Shown here: positions 23,437 through 36,400 of the stretch, one piece after another
How the letters are laid out: every line of letters begins with the position of its first letter
Numbering within the stretch: position 1 is the stretch's first letter
Source: Durusdinium trenchii
Lineage: Eukaryota > Sar > Dinophyceae > Suessiales > Symbiodiniaceae
DNA: 64,000 nucleotides
NCBI GenBank assembly: GCA_963970005.1
Contig: CAXAMN010021585.1
Coordinates: forward strand, 877,066-941,065
Reading direction: 5' to 3'
Notes under the pieces: generated by a model
What the model was told of the DNA's origin: nothing
Databases searched by the model: none
What the model saw: the letters and a program-made list of their open reading frames with translations, nothing else
Translations under genes and position numbers: made by a program

Positions 23437-24157
23437 CTTGAGACGACCCGGGTCGACCGGGCAGGGGCCATGCCCTATGACATGCAATATAACACTCCAT
23501 GTACAAGCCGCTTTTTGTGGGACACCAGTGGCCACTGGGACATAAAAAGGTGTTCTTCTTGAAGGTTCCAATGAACAACCCTTTTCCGGCCCTTCCGACG
23601 TTGAATCCTGCAAGACGCGCCTCACATGGTCGAATGTCCTCCGTCCAAGGCTGTGCTAATTGACCATCCCACACTGGCCACGCGAGTCATGGACGTCTTA
23701 ATTCAAAAAAGCGGCTGATTCACATAGATGGAGCGTACGACCCGGTAAACGAAGCTTTCTAACTCTTCTCCTCCTGAAGTGTATGGCTACAATCGACCCT
23801 TGACAACTACCCCATGGGCCCCATAGGCGAATAAGCCAGTCCCATGGAGTGCCTGGGATAGAATCAAGGGTTGAAGCGACCCGGGTCAGCCAAAAACATG
23901 AAGCTTGGAGGCCGGCATAAACGGAGCGGTTGAAACGGGGTCAATGTAGGTAAACATGCAAGTCCCATGAAGTGTCTGAACCATATATTGGGGGTGAACC
24001 AGGGACACCTGCAAGAAGATCTGAACCTTTGCTTCCCTACTGATGAGTAAGCAAGGACCGTAACGAGAAGATCACACGAACATGATGGTGCAGTCGATGA
24101 CTTCCGCATAGGCACCTTTCAATGATATAATTGGATAAGCTTAACATAGCTCAACAA

Positions 24158-24178
24158 ACACACACACACACACACACT
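24158..24178. repeat. (AC)n microsatellite
   Basis: About ten AC units. Confidence 0.9.
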
Positions 24179-24894
24179 TGAAACACACAGCTGTAATCAG
24201 CTGTAGCTCCATCTAGACAATGAGTCTTCCAAGAACCAACTTGATCATCTTGATCAAAAGTTTGGTCCGTCGTCGTCTTGGCTCAGTTCATGATTTCAGC
24301 GCTCTTCTATAGGTTTTACAGTATATAGATGGCACAAACCTCCACATGTCTTTTGGGGGTCCATATTAACCCCACATCGGGGACTGTGCCATCTACTCTG
24401 AAGCCACTGTACAGTTGGTTTGTGGGAGGGCAGTCCTAGGTATTCTGTGTCTATTCTGCGTTGATCTGCAAAGCTGCTAGGAACATCAAGTATCACAATG
24501 ACCAAGACAACAAAGGAGACACCACTGCTCCAAAAAAAAGGAGTGTGTTCAGGATGAGGACCACTGTTCCACGGTTCTTATCTCAACCCAGGACTTGGAG
24601 CTAGAATACCTCATGACCTTCATCATATAATACGCGCGCCCCAAAATAGAACATTACCTTCAATTAGTTCTAACTCTCCCTCAGCATCTCAGAACCTTCC
24701 AAGCGGCATCTCTTCGCTGCACTACACGACCTGAGGATCTCCAAAAGAAAAACACCCCTCTGAGATCCTCTGAGGCCTATGGTCCACTACTCTCCATCTG
24801 CCACGCTTTTTTGGATCCCTTTCGCTCCACCTCAACCGGTCCGACGCTCGACCCAACCGGACCCGACTCGACCGGTGCCCAGTGATCGGCGCAC

Positions 24895-24937
24895 CTTCTT
24901 TGGACTGGGCCATCTCTCCCTGAGCCACCACGAAGCA
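24895..24937 (-). CDS. CNB domain exon, beta-roll segment
   Basis: A 43-bp exon after TCCCAG|TGC reads CFVVAQGEMAQSKE and ends in phase 1 at GAAG|GTGCGC. It is the 'fyvI..Ge..v' strand pair of a CNB domain. It joins in phase both to the preceding exon (25400-25448, ending GPNSM) and the following one (23351-23436). Confidence 0.7.
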
Positions 24938-25399
24938 CTGGGAGGCCATCTCCCCTGCGTCGTGCCACGTTCGTCCACCACGTTCCCACCGTCGTTGGGG
25001 TCGTCGTTGGGGGTTCACTCCAAGGCGACCGAGCCGGTTGGGCCAAACAAAGAACAACAACAACAACAACGTGATTGCTGGGCGTTGTTTCGGGTTGTTG
25101 GATGTTGCTGGTGCTATTTTTGACCTGAACATTCATTGCCAATGACTACTGGACCTGCTGATCAAGGATTCCATGGTCGATGATAGGGCGATGGGTGAGG
25201 CATCAACAAAAATACAATATACAAATTATCATCTGGTATTCGTACTTTCCGCAAAAAACTGTGGCAATCACCCAAGACTCCATGTATGGAATATAACATA
25301 ATATAACATTGGGGTAGGGGCAATGTAGGATTTCATATGCCAGTCCCACTAAGTCGTGTGTGGGCAATAACAGTTTTGGAGATTCGGCCAAGACCCAAC

Positions 25400-25448
25400 C
25401 ATGGAGTTCGGCCCATGGCCTTCCCGGAAGACCATTTCTCCACATCTC
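25400..25448 (-). CDS. CNB domain exon, GD-like hairpin
   Basis: After acceptor CCGCCAG|G the frame reads RCGEMVFREGHGPNSM and ends at ATG|GTTGGG. It matches 'G..vf.eGd.gdsm' of CNB domains, with His in place of the usual Asp. With the next two exons it makes a continuous domain. Upstream on the same strand the next CNB exons are 24 kb away, beyond three genes and a retrotransposon. Confidence 0.7.
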
Positions 25449-25584
25449 CTGGCGGAAAAAATCGTGTCAGCGACCCGATTGACGCGACCCGAGTGGTGCG
25501 GCAAACTGTGCCCAGTTTCATCAACCTGTCCCCCCCGGGCAGTCCTGCAAAGGTACCATGACTCCAAAGTATGAAGTCTAGTTT

Positions 25585-25623
25585 AGGTATATCATGGTAC
25601 ATCATTACCAGTAAGAGTGGATG
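25585..25623. repeat. Family 1 MITE, left-end fragment
   Basis: GGTATATCATGGTACATC followed by ATTACCAGTAAGAGTGGATG matches the left part of the copies at 50437 and 2172, then similarity stops. Confidence 0.55.
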
Positions 25624-26399
25624 TTTTCCGCACTTCCATCTCATCATGACTCAGCACAAGCGTACTGGGCAGCCTAACATCTAACAATCCCCAGACCCTC
25701 CAAAGACATGAGTTACTCATGCGCCAGACGTCTTTGCTACTTCACGCCAATCTCACGGTCTGTGACATCTTTGAACTCACTCCTTTTCCATGTTTTTGCT
25801 CGAGTTCAAGCATTTCGTGCAGCGATCCATGCTTATCTGCCTTTGGCAGACTTGTTGATCGTCGAAACTTTCAGCTTGGTAACTAAAAGTCGAACTCGTG
25901 AAACACGAACATTGCCAACTTCCATTTTTTTTTGTATTGCCGCCGGCTAACAGCCTTCAGCAACTTCATTCCATCTTCGTCCTGAAAGGTATGCATGTAG
26001 CGCAGGTTCAATCCTTGGTTGCCACCCCACGATTTATGTTTTTATCTGTGAAATAGTTCCAAATCGTGTTTCAAAGGTTAGAAACCTACAGGGGTCCCCA
26101 AAGGAAAGCAAAAAAAACACGATCTTGCTGTCAGGTAGGACTCAAAGATCTCAAAATCAACTGGACTCCAAGGTTCGTTGTCCCAATACCACATCCAGCA
26201 ATGCATGTTGGAAAGCCTAGTTTGCTAGTGCCAGGTCCACCTACAAAGTTTTAAAACCCATAGACCCACTACAGTGGAACAAATAGAAAAGTTGCAGAAT
26301 CAGCGCTGCCATGAAGCATGCGCTTTTGGGACCATGATCCAGCTTACATCGCCCATCCTCCAGGGTTCTACAGCTATTGAGCGCGACCGGTGTCAGGAT

Positions 26400-28860
26400 A
26401 TAATATTTTTGATCTACTGGCTATGGTCGTCCTGATAGAGTGCGCTGTGAGAACACGGTGCTGACGCAAGAAGATGAACCCTGCTTTGCTAATATGCTGT
26501 GCTTGCTCAGGTGTCCTCAGTCGAGCTTAGAAACAAGTAGGGCCTGCCCCGAAAGATACATCGATCCACTATTAGCTATAGTAGCTAGTACACACGACCT
26601 GAAGCCTTGCATGCTTTGGGCCATGGACCCTGGGCTGTCCAAGTGACAAGTAGCGAGCCGCGCGCTCAGACAAGTTGAAGTATCTGCAAAGTGCAGTCCT
26701 TGTTCGCTTGAAGTTCGAGGAGCTTTGAACATTACCACGATCATTACTGGTCGAACCAAAAAAACACATACATTCTCGAGATTTGGGACGGGACGCATGG
26801 CAATGCAGGTATCCCTCAAGCATTGATCAACAGCGGGTACCATTTTCAACTTCCTTGGAGCCTCCGTTGGTTGGTTCAATGCTACCCGGTTGACAGCATC
26901 GCGCAACCACTCGCAAAGGATCCTAGCATTCCATCCCTTTGAGGCAAGGTATGCTCCATGGACTTTTTTATAAAGCATGCGGTGTGTAAATCGCCTCTGG
27001 GAATGTGGCAACTTTTCTTGTTTGGTGTAGGCATCGAAGTCGTCATAGGCGGACTGCAAAGAGTCAAATGCTTGCATTCGCAATAGCATGGACCTTGGAC
27101 GCTTCGGTGCACATGTTTCTAGGTCTGACCATGCACCTCTACGAGAACGAATGGCATGGATCAGCTTGCCAGGCATGCGGCCCTGGGAACAGGTTTGGAA
27201 GGGATTGATCCAGGGTTTTAATCACGAATCGGATAACGCAAAAAAAAAGGAAAACATTGCTAGGCAGGCAGGGATTAGTTACAATGCTCCACCATTTGCT
27301 GTGGCTACAAGGCCCAAATTCAAAATATGAAGTGTGCAGTGCTTCAAGAGGTCCACATGGAAGTGCCGAAGAAAAATCCACGGGCCTGGGACCGCTGAAT
27401 GTTATTATTTGTGCGAGGCACGGGTCAAGATCAGCCTGAAAAGAACAAATGAAAATTGAAAAGGTTCAAATCAGGTAGCCATGTTGCAAAGTGGGACTGG
27501 CAATTGGTCCGCTATAAACTCTGCTGTGTTTCTTTTTGTGTTGCGCCACCCCGCACCAGCCGAAAAGTCAGTGTAGTCATTGACTCCCCCCGTTGATGCT
27601 TTGCATCTGAAACACACATGGTTTCCCACCCAATAAGCTTTGTGCTGCAGCATGTATCTGAAAAAGGCCTGGTCGCCCCGTATCTCACTGACTAAGCATC
27701 GAGTGCCATCAGATAGACCCAAGTCACTCAGTTTGTTGAAACTTTGCACAATGCACCGCAGTACAGGGTAAAGTGTGGTTTCGGGGTCAATGATCAGCTC
27801 GGAACGGATCGAGAACAGAAGTACTCGTGAATGTCTGGTGCTGCGAGGCCTCCATAAAGGTAGATTCATAAAGAATCCATATATTTTTCCTGTACACCAA
27901 TGAATCCCAAGTTGGCTTCATCACCATAAAAACCACATGTAAGCACAGGCCGATTAAGTTCAGCACGAAATTGTTGAGTTTGAACTGCCCAAGGATCATT
28001 CATGTTGTCCAAGTGTTGCCAGAACTCCCGCTGTCTATCCATCGAAATATCAACTTTGCAATCCTCATACAAAAATTTGACAACTTCAAATGGTTGAAGC
28101 AATGGCAGCGTCATCTCGATTGTTGTTCCATCCATCTTCGGGCCGTTGACAGGACATGTCACTTGTACCGGTTCCTGAGAGTGGCCAATGTGGTGTCCCT
28201 TCAACATGCGTGTATTTTTCACCACTTGAGTTTCTTTACAAAAATGAAACAAAACACATATCATAATCAATCACAAACAAGGGTCCACTGGTAAGTTGGC
28301 ATTTCGATAGAAATCCCTGGACCTATTGCGTTTGCAGCTATATTGTGCAACCTTTCTTGTCCAAGACGATGTGAAGCCTTTGGCCTCCTGTCCGAATGTT
28401 TTCAAGTTTAAATTACAAAGGTCAAAGGACCAATGATATTAATTGGCTCAACAGCTGCTCACACATGCTCCCAGCCTTGAACGTAGACTGGGCAGCTTCC
28501 ACTGCTGCACAAGCGGAGGTTGCCTGAACCATGAACCACTCCAATTTTTCCATGGATCTACACAGTAAACTATAAAGTTTTTGTATGTGCAGTGCAATCG
28601 TTTCAGATCAATATTTGCCAAAGTACACCAGATGCAATCTTGTCAAGCAGATTCTCTCGTAGTGGCCCTGCATCATCACCAGTACCAGCACCTTGCGGCA
28701 AACGAAGAATGAATCGATGTATCGAAATGAAATTGGTTTCCCCAGATTATCGATCGACCGATAGGAATGCCGGCAGGCAACAATATTGACAAAATCAATT
28801 GCACTCATTCTTTCCTTCGCCAGGTGCATTCGGGTTTGGTGATCCAGCTGAGGGACCTGT
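26400..28860 (-). CDS. Gene 3: multi-exon, multicopy-type protein (partial model)
   Basis: A series of minus-strand exons can be followed. They include VPQLDHQTRMHLAKERMSAI (from 28856), AGTGDDAGPLRENLLDKI (from 28691), SMEKLEWFMVQATSACAAVE, a long exon of about 27500-28240 with GFYGDEANLG, MNLPLWRPRSTRHSR, SEIRGDQAFFRYML and VCFRCKAS, then HCTLHILNLGLVATANG, HRMLYKKVHGAYLASKGWN, YFNLSERAARYL and TPEQAQHISKAGFIFLRQ. From memory this text matches a large family seen in many copies in Symbiodinium-type genomes; it has no assigned function and may be transposase-related (inference). The long exon carries a frame break at an A5 run (27884-27888); one more A would restore FMNLPLW. The first exon and the C-terminus were not identified. 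Confidence 0.6.
27884..27888 (-). other. Frame break in gene 3 at an A5 run
   Basis: Upstream the frame reads GFIGVQEK; downstream the coding frame (MNLPLWRPRS) is shifted by one. A sixth A in this run would join them. This is either a real mutation or a homopolymer sequencing error. Confidence 0.65.
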
Positions 28861-29144
28861 GCCCCCTTCATCTCAACAGACATGCTATAGAGTCTGCTCT
28901 CCCTGAAGAGTGGCAATCACCCACCAAATGCACGTGTAGAGACATGTCGACTTGACTCAACTACAGTTGTACTTGATCTATATATGATCGGATCGATTGA
29001 ATACACAAATGCAAAGGTTGATGGGTCCATGGCTGCCACACCAAGTCTAGCGAAATGCCACCTAGCTATGCAAGCTAGTTCATCCGAGTAAATGTTCAAA
29101 ATCTTGGAGCTGGCCCAACCTGTGATCACCCATTTGTGACCTGG

Positions 29145-32100
29145 CTAGGCAGCTGCTTTGTTCTTTTTGGGTGGCTTTGCCTTTAAAGGTTCCAAAGCTT
29201 TGTCATATTTCTTCCCGGCATCCGTAAGCTCAGTGGAAAGCTTATTCAAGATGTCAGGTTCCTGCAGCACGAATCACATGCAATCATATACCCGCTTCTT
29301 TCTTCACCACATTAGCTTCAGAAAAAACAAGTGCCTGAGAATTGTCCAAAGCCTTTTGAAGGGCAGACCTTTTCTCCTCCATTGAAGCCAGTGTGTCCCC
29401 GATATCCTTCGAAATTGCATCCCGTAGGTGGTCAGACCTGAATGAACCATGACTATAACACCTATATCGATTTTGACTTGCGATCAAACAACATGATATC
29501 GAGAGCCAAACAGCGAAGAAAGATCCTTGCTCTTGTCAGCCCCGTTCTTGATCTTTGTGTTTGCATTGCCGATGGCCTGATGTTTTTTGTTTCCATGAAA
29601 ATTGGGTAGAATGAAAAACAATAATATCAAATATATTATATTTCCTTCCCCCCCACCTTTTTGGCGTCTTTGATGGCGGTCTTTTTCTCTGTTGCTTTGG
29701 CGGTTTCCTCGTTGTTATTGTCCTTTTCTTTCTTGCTCTTCTTGGTCTTTTTCTTGTTTTTTTTTGCTCTTGTTCTTCTTCTTAGATGTCTCCTTCTTTT
29801 GCTTCTTCTTTTTCTTTCCCTGATCATGCATATGTTGATCCAATGTTTGCATTGGAAGTACTATAGTTCGATCATTCAAAGATAAAACATGTCGCATGTA
29901 CAGAGCTGGACGAAGAACTTGAACTGGAAGATTCATCAACCGCTTCATATAGTCTATCCAAAGACTCCTCTTGAACCTCCTCAGCAGCGTCCTCGTCCAG
30001 GACAAGGTACTGCTTGAGTTCCTGAATAAGTCACATGTTATTGCACATTCTCGATAGAACCTGCTACAATCTACCACACACATATGCAACTGACATAGGT
30101 CATAGCTTAGCCATGTGTCTGGTGCCTCTGGAAAATCTCTAATTTCGCTTTTGGTCAGCTCAGGGTCATCGTGCTTGCGCTGCATTATAGCACTGGCAAT
30201 CTCAGGTCCAAAACGTGTCACCAGTTCTTTCTCCAAAAACCATTTCCTGACACCTCTTCGCTTTTGGGTATGTCGTTCTCGTATGTTTTGAAGAAATTTA
30301 CTTTTCTTCCACTCCCCTGAGGCGCTGTTCCAGGCATCATACAAAATGCTGTTCATCGACTTGCCTAAGCAGCACACATGCATGCACATAATACAACCTC
30401 ATGCATGGATATCACGATATGTGCCATGTTCCTAGCTGAGCCAGATACTTCCATATGCTGCAGCCCCCATCTTTCTAATCTCCACAGGAGTGTATGGGCC
30501 TAAGACTGTACTGGGGAAATGCAATTCAGAATGAACGTGTGCAGCTCAAAACTCAGACACAGACTCCGAATCGATCGAAAGTACTTCATGTACCGAGCAT
30601 GTGCAGCTTTGCGCCTTTTCTCAATTTCTTCAAGTTGTTCTGGTGTCTTGTCTTCTTTGTCTTTCTTGTCTTTTTTTGAATCTGCACCATTCTCTTTCAC
30701 TTGTTCATCTGGTTTTCCTGTCGAATCTGTACCATTCTCTGCTGGCTTCTCTGATGGTTCTGCCGTCTCTGGTGCTTCTGGTGCTGCTGGTGCTTGCACT
30801 GGTTGTTCTGCTTCCTGTTCCATGTCCAGCCTTGCTCGGTTGCCACTTTCCTGCAGCTGTTCAACTGTTGAGGCCCGCTGCAACTGGGCTGCAATGTCTT
30901 CTAGTGATGGCTCTGACCCGGAGGGTGTTTGCAGCAAGGTTTCGGAGCTGTGTGATCTGGAAGCCGAGTACTGTGACGGGGGTGACTCTTTATAGTCCCA
31001 TTCATGCCACGATGACTTCCTTTGCCATGGTGGTGGCCAATCCCAGCCCCGTGTCATCCATGATGGAGCATCCTCCCGCCATTGGCTGTACCCGCCCCAT
31101 CCACCCCAGTTGCTCTCATCCCAGTCTTCCCACTGTTTGTTTTCCCACCGCACCGCAGGTGTGAATGAAGTGATCCACACTTCAGGATCATCCCATGGCC
31201 ACTGCCGCTCCTTGCCCTTCCCCACCTCTTCTGGAGCTTTTGCTGCTGTTTCTGCATCTTTGGGTGTTGATGGTGCTTCTGGTGCCTTTGTCGGTGCTGT
31301 TGATGGTGCTTCTGGTGCCTTTGTCGGTGCTGCATCACTGGGTAAAGACATAGGTTCTGCTTTTCTGGGTGTTGATGGTGCTTCTGGTGCCTTTGTCGGT
31401 GCTGCATCACTGGGTAAAGACATAGGTTCTGCTTCTTTGGCTGTTGATGGTGCTTCTGGTGCCTTTGTTGCTGCTGCATCATTGGGTAAAGACATAGGTG
31501 CTGCTTCTTTGGCTGTTGGTGGTAGTGCTTCTGATGTCTTTGCTGCTGATTCTGCTGGTGTAGCTGCCGGTTCTACTACTTGTACCTCGGATGCCTTTGT
31601 TGCTGCTTCTGCTGCCTTGTCTTCGAGAGGTGCTGCTGTTGCTGCTGCTGTTGCTGCTACTGCTGCATCTTCGGTTGTTGATGGCATTGATGGCTTCCCT
31701 TCTGATGCCTCTAGATCTGTCTTAGCTGCCAGGCTTGCTGTTCGTTGCTCTTCTTTTGCTGCATCTTCGGTTTTTGGTGGCTGTACTTCTGGTGCCGTTG
31801 CTGCTGCCTCACCAGTAGTCGGTGGCTGCTCTGCTGTTGGTGCTGCATCTTTGACTTCTCTGGGTGCTGATGGTGACGCTTCTGATGTCTTTGCTGCTGC
31901 TTCCGCTGTGTTTGTTTGTGTAGCTGGCGGTTCTACTACTTGTACCTCTGCTGTCGGCTTTTCTAATTGCGAGGGTGCCTCTGTTGCTGCTTCTGCTGCC
32001 TTCTCTGATGCCTGGGCTGCTGCTGGTGTTGGAGGAGATGCCATTGCTGCTGCCTCCTTTGGTTTCTGTGCATCTGTTTCTTTCTTTTCTGGTGCATCTG

Positions 32101-32382
32101 TCTTTTCTGGTGCTTTTGGGACTTTAATCTTTCTCACCACCGTCACAACTCTGCGTTTCTTACTATCTGAAGCACCTCCGCGAAATGAAAAGTCGACGTT
32201 TCGAACACAAACGAATGCATCAAAAGCACATCGATATATCGAAATATATTTTTTTTGGTGTGTGTGCAGGTATATGTGCCTGGAACAGGCACAGGCACGG
32301 ATTCTTCAGGTGTCACAGAGGTTCTTCTGCACTTAGCCTGTCTTAGATACTCTTTAAGTTCTGCATCTGCTTGGTCTGCCAT
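29145..32382 (-). CDS. Gene 1: Ala/Pro-rich repeat protein of dinoflagellate type
   Basis: Nine exons join, mostly in phase: 32280-32382 (ATG), 30565-32175, 30449-30499, 30126-30364, 29902-30021, 29657-29819, 29512-29576, 29308-29437 (or 29296) and 29145-29261 (TAG). That gives roughly 865 residues. Introns use GT, and GC at 32279 and probably 30125. The protein starts MADQADAELKEYLRQA and has a long Ala/Pro/Thr/Glu-rich part with repeats of the type TKAPEAPST and EPMSLPSDA. It then has a Trp-rich patch (WPWDDPEVW, WDWPPPWQ) and HARYMKYFRSIRS. Further on come KRRGVRKWFLEKELVTRFG, a Ser run, a Lys-rich stretch, ALASMEEKR-like helices and a Lys-rich end. HARYM.. followed by a conserved 'kr.gr..w.p..ei..kFG' segment is a motif pair I associate with uncharacterised dinoflagellate proteins. 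Exon 6 is one base too long for phase. Confidence 0.7.
29757..29765 (-). other. Frame break in gene 1 at an A9 run
   Basis: Exon 29657-29819 is 163 bp between two phase-0 junctions. Before the run the frame reads SKKKNKSK; after it the good frame reads KKSKKEKDNNNEETAKA. Eight A's in place of nine would give one frame. Confidence 0.6.
31260..31510 (-). repeat. In-frame tandem repeat within gene 1
   Basis: Near-identical units of about 60-66 bp encode TKAPEAPST plus EPMSLPSDAAP. At least three units are almost identical in DNA, so the array arose recently or is being homogenised. Confidence 0.8.
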
Positions 32383-33462
32383 CGGGATCCAAACAAAATG
32401 TCCAGATCGTAAGCTTTGCTGAAACCCTAACAGCAACGGGTTTGTAAAAGTTCAACAATGAACCCTGCATGGACACTGTTTGTGTCAACAATCAAGATAA
32501 AATAGACTTAGTGGTGTCTTTCCTTCTCCTGCAGCGCTGGTTCCAAAAACAGCTCATGAATTTAGATGAATTTAGTGTGTACCAGCCCCCCCCCAAATCA
32601 CGCTTATCTCACGGGTAGGGACCGTCCTTCACGGGTACAGTGTGTCCTTCACGGCTATCTCACGGCTATCTCACGGTCACTATTTTATATGGGAATTGAA
32701 AGGCCCATCAAATTTGGTATGTCTCACATGGTAAAGTGTATGCCCAGCTCTATTGCAGTTGAACGGGGTCTGGTACTGCAAAGTGGAGCTGTGAAAAGAG
32801 CAGCTTGGCCACAGGTTTGGAACTTTGCCCACTCAGCAAGGCCGGTTCTGCCGCGGTGCATCGCAAGTCGCAAGGCGTGAACTAGGCTCAATGGTTATAT
32901 TCCCAGTGATATGAAATAAGTCAATTCGAAGAACACTGAAACACTGTTCTGATGATCTTGGTTTGGGGCTCCCTGTGGAAAAATGAGCCACTCAGCTCCA
33001 GGATCTAGATCTTCTTCAGACCTCAGGGTGGAGAAATACTGCTGTTAGGACACATCTACATAATTAGGATATTGAGTAGTGGACGGAATCAGCTAAAGGA
33101 ACTAGCACTCCCTGTACCTTTGCATTGGCCAAGAAGATCTTGATAGTCTTGAGGCTCGCATGGCTCCAATTGTATGGAACCCGTTTGGCCTAAGAGTTCG
33201 ATGTTGATCGCGTTCAAGTCAAGTGTTGCGAAACCTCCAAGGTTGGGCACCAATGGCTATATTATTTCGAGCTGGTGACCCATATATCAAATATTTTGGA
33301 AATAATATATAGCCTTTGGGGCCCTTGCACCTGATCTAAGCCAAATGCGGGTTTCTTTTTGAGCTTTTGTGCAGCCAACTTCAGGCACGCCAACAAGTAA
33401 CATGTTTGTTTGTCCTGCCGTACTGGAGTTTGCCGCAAACACAACAAGTACAAGACTATAGA
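32383..33462. other. Spacer between genes 2 and 1
   Basis: About 1.1 kb between the TAA of gene 2 and the ATG of gene 1. I see no exon, only a run of short repeats such as CACGGCTATCTCACGG near 32640-32670. Any promoter is not recognisable; dinoflagellate genes generally lack TATA boxes. Confidence 0.4.
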
Positions 33463-36400
33463 TTAGAACACTGGGTCCATAGTCAGTCGGTGTAGTTCAC
33501 AGATGCGCCGTCCAAATTCTTTCGGGTATTCCTGTGTGGCCTTCAAAAGAGGTCCACCTCGCCTAGGCCAGAATCTAAATTTAACAATACATTACACAAT
33601 CCCTAATGGTCATTGCACATGTTCTCTTGGATATTTAGGTTCCGGACACTACTTTCTTTCCTGCCTTATTGAAGTAGACAATCGAAACACCCTTGCTGGT
33701 CAGCTTCTTCCGCTGTTCCTTGGTCATTTTCTTGTAGAGCATTGGAGCCCATGGCCTTAACCGGCAGCAGGCTTCGAGGTTTGTTCCATGACGACTTAGA
33801 TAAATTTGATTTGAATGCAATCCTGATTCTTCTTTCACTTCATCTCGATCACCCAGGGCCCCGTGCATAGTCCCGAAGCAACGTGATGGCTTGCAGCTTT
33901 GCGATCCCCACCAGCCAAGCCAACTTGGCAACCGGCGTTCCGTGCAGGTCATAATGTATAATGGATTCAAATGCATCTCTGGCACTCTTCCTCATTTTCC
34001 TTTGTGCCTGAGAAAACTCTTGGCCGGTGCCCTAAAGTAGGCAGTAGGCATGGGCAATCAACCATCTACACCATCAAATTAAATAGCTGCAAACAGGCTA
34101 CAGCCAACAGGCTTTCAGAATCCTTGCAGCCATGCGCCAGATCATGCTCTGCCTTGGCTACCTCGCCATCGAACTTTGCATCAAAGCTGGGCACCTTCTT
34201 TAGAAGTGGCTTTACCTCCTAAGGTTGCAGTATTCTGAGTAATAATGGTTGAACTATAAAAATTACCAGCATGGCCAGCTTGGAAATGAAAGCGTTCGAA
34301 TTCACAAATAGCAGTCCTTCATGATGTTCTTTTTGGGATCTCCTTCATCGGCAGAGTCCAAAGCAACCTCATGCATAGATTCATGTTCCTGCCCTGCGGG
34401 ATTCCGCCAATCAGGTGCAGTAGGGCCGGTGCAAAGTGAAAAGTACATGTCCAAAACTGATTGGACTGTCGGAAGTGACGGTACACTAGTAACATACGTC
34501 TCTGGATCTCGAACTTGTGCCGGAATCACAAATTTTTCTGCTCTTTCTGCTGAAAAGTACAAGACCCTCCAGCCTGCCCATGCACTTGCTGACAGCTTCG
34601 TGTTTTCTGCCGCTGCTGCATCAGCAGGTTTGGGTGTTGCTGCATCAGCTGGTTTGGGTGCCTCTAACACATCAGCAGGTTTGGGTGTTTCTGCAGGTTT
34701 GGGTGCCTCTGATTGGTCATGCTGTTGGTGCACATCATCAACAAATTCATCACTGGTCAATATTTCTTCTTCTTCAATTTCTTCAATTTCAATAATTTCT
34801 TCATCGCTGGTTTTGTCACCACACTGCATTGCACAATCATCAGCGCCAACTGCATCATCGTGTTCTGTTTTGTTTTTTTTGGGCGGTGGCTCAATTGCGG
34901 TTGGGCTTGCTGCTTCTTCATTTCCTCCTCCTGAACTTTATAGATCGATTATCCACAACACATATGTGCACGTGTGCTCAAATTCCAAAACTGAAACAGA
35001 AAGCTGCAATGATAAATCTCACCTGCCCCCAAAGCCGCAGCCGGAAGTATCGGTTTGCCTCTCTTCTGCAGACCAGCTTCCTGCCAATGAACTATAGATC
35101 TAGAACTAAGAGCCCAAAATATGGTCCTATTTTGCAAAGTTGTGTGCTCGACCAACGTGCCTCAAACACCATCGAGAGCAGCCGCTTGATCTTGAACATG
35201 CTGCTCTCTGAGGTCCTAGCCGCAGATTGGTTGAGGCGATTCCCCAAAAAATATATAAGGTCCTTGTTTGGGATGTTCTTCCATGTCTCATAATGCAATA
35301 GGATGCTAAAGCTTTTTGAAGCTTCGCTTCCTGCTCTGCCCAGTCCTGCGCAGTTGGTTTAATCTGCACCCGTCAAACTTAAGATCTAGTCTTTTGCGCT
35401 GCGTTTGTTCGCTAGTTCGTACTTCATTGATTTGTCCTTCACGGCCACTGTGACCTTATGGTCATTGGTCAGGTGATGATCAACCGCCACTTCCACCAAA
35501 GTCTCCTGCATGTGTAGGCAAAAAGAACATAGGTTTCGGACACAAAGCAAAAAACACATGCACATACAGCGAGTGCAACCCACATGGCTGCATGGGGCAG
35601 GCCTTCATTTCCACCAGGGTTGGTGGGTCCACCGCGAACTGGGCCAAATATGTCATGAGGAATTGCACGGTTCGATCAAGCTCCACCTGGGCTTATTTTG
35701 ATCGATGTTTTTGTTCATTCTAGCTAGATCGAATTTCCTTGTACTGTGAGTTCAACTCGGGTATCGGCATCCTTCTCAGATATAGGGATAGTGGATTGAG
35801 ACTCCTTGTCTCGAGAGTCTGCTGGACCCCCTGCCAGAGGTCCACAAAGGAAAATACTGCTGGAACCTGGGAACAGATACATGCATCAAATCTCCCAAAA
35901 CTTTGATGTGTTTTGCATCGATCTACATTGTTGCAATCTAGAAACTCTTCCTTCTGACAAAATTTTTTGGATCTTGCCGTCAGGTAGGCCAGATTTCTTT
36001 CCCAATTCGACGAATCGGTCTGATCGAAAAAGCCCACCATTGGATGAAAGAATATCTTCATAAAGGGCCTCACGTACATCCCAAGTTGTTCGGTTGATTC
36101 TCATCTAGATATGATGAATCATTTGATCATTTGGCCAGTCTCGAACCTTCAGCTCACTCATTCGCTTCAGGTTCGGCTTGGTGGTTGGCATGGCAGCGAG
36201 CAGCACACGAGTGTGCAAGTGAAAAAAAGAACCCGTGGGAGATCGTGGAAAAATGACCATGCATTCATGACGTTTGAATGGTGCAATGTCCGCTAAACAT
36301 AATCCGGGTCCTAACTTGAGAGCCATTCGCACGTCAGCAAAAGACAATCACGATTGCTGAAATATCCGATTCATACTAAACGTTGCAAAAAATCTGTAGA

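Noticed and set aside
24158-24178. (AC)n tract as possible origin or recombination site
   Set aside because: Plain dinucleotide microsatellite, no associated structure.
29636-29827. Lys/Arg-rich 63-codon frame as a separate small basic protein
   Set aside because: It is the shifted continuation of the gene 1 Lys-rich exon after the A9 run.
31110-32336. 408-codon plus-strand Ala/Ser-rich frame
   Set aside because: It is the antisense shadow of the repeat-rich exon of gene 1, whose minus frame has splice phase, ATG and downstream exons.
36105-36107. In-frame TAG between two open segments of gene 2, suggesting readthrough
   Set aside because: A 42-bp GT-AG intron (GAGCTGAAG|GTTCGA to ATCTAG|ATG) removes the stop and keeps phase.
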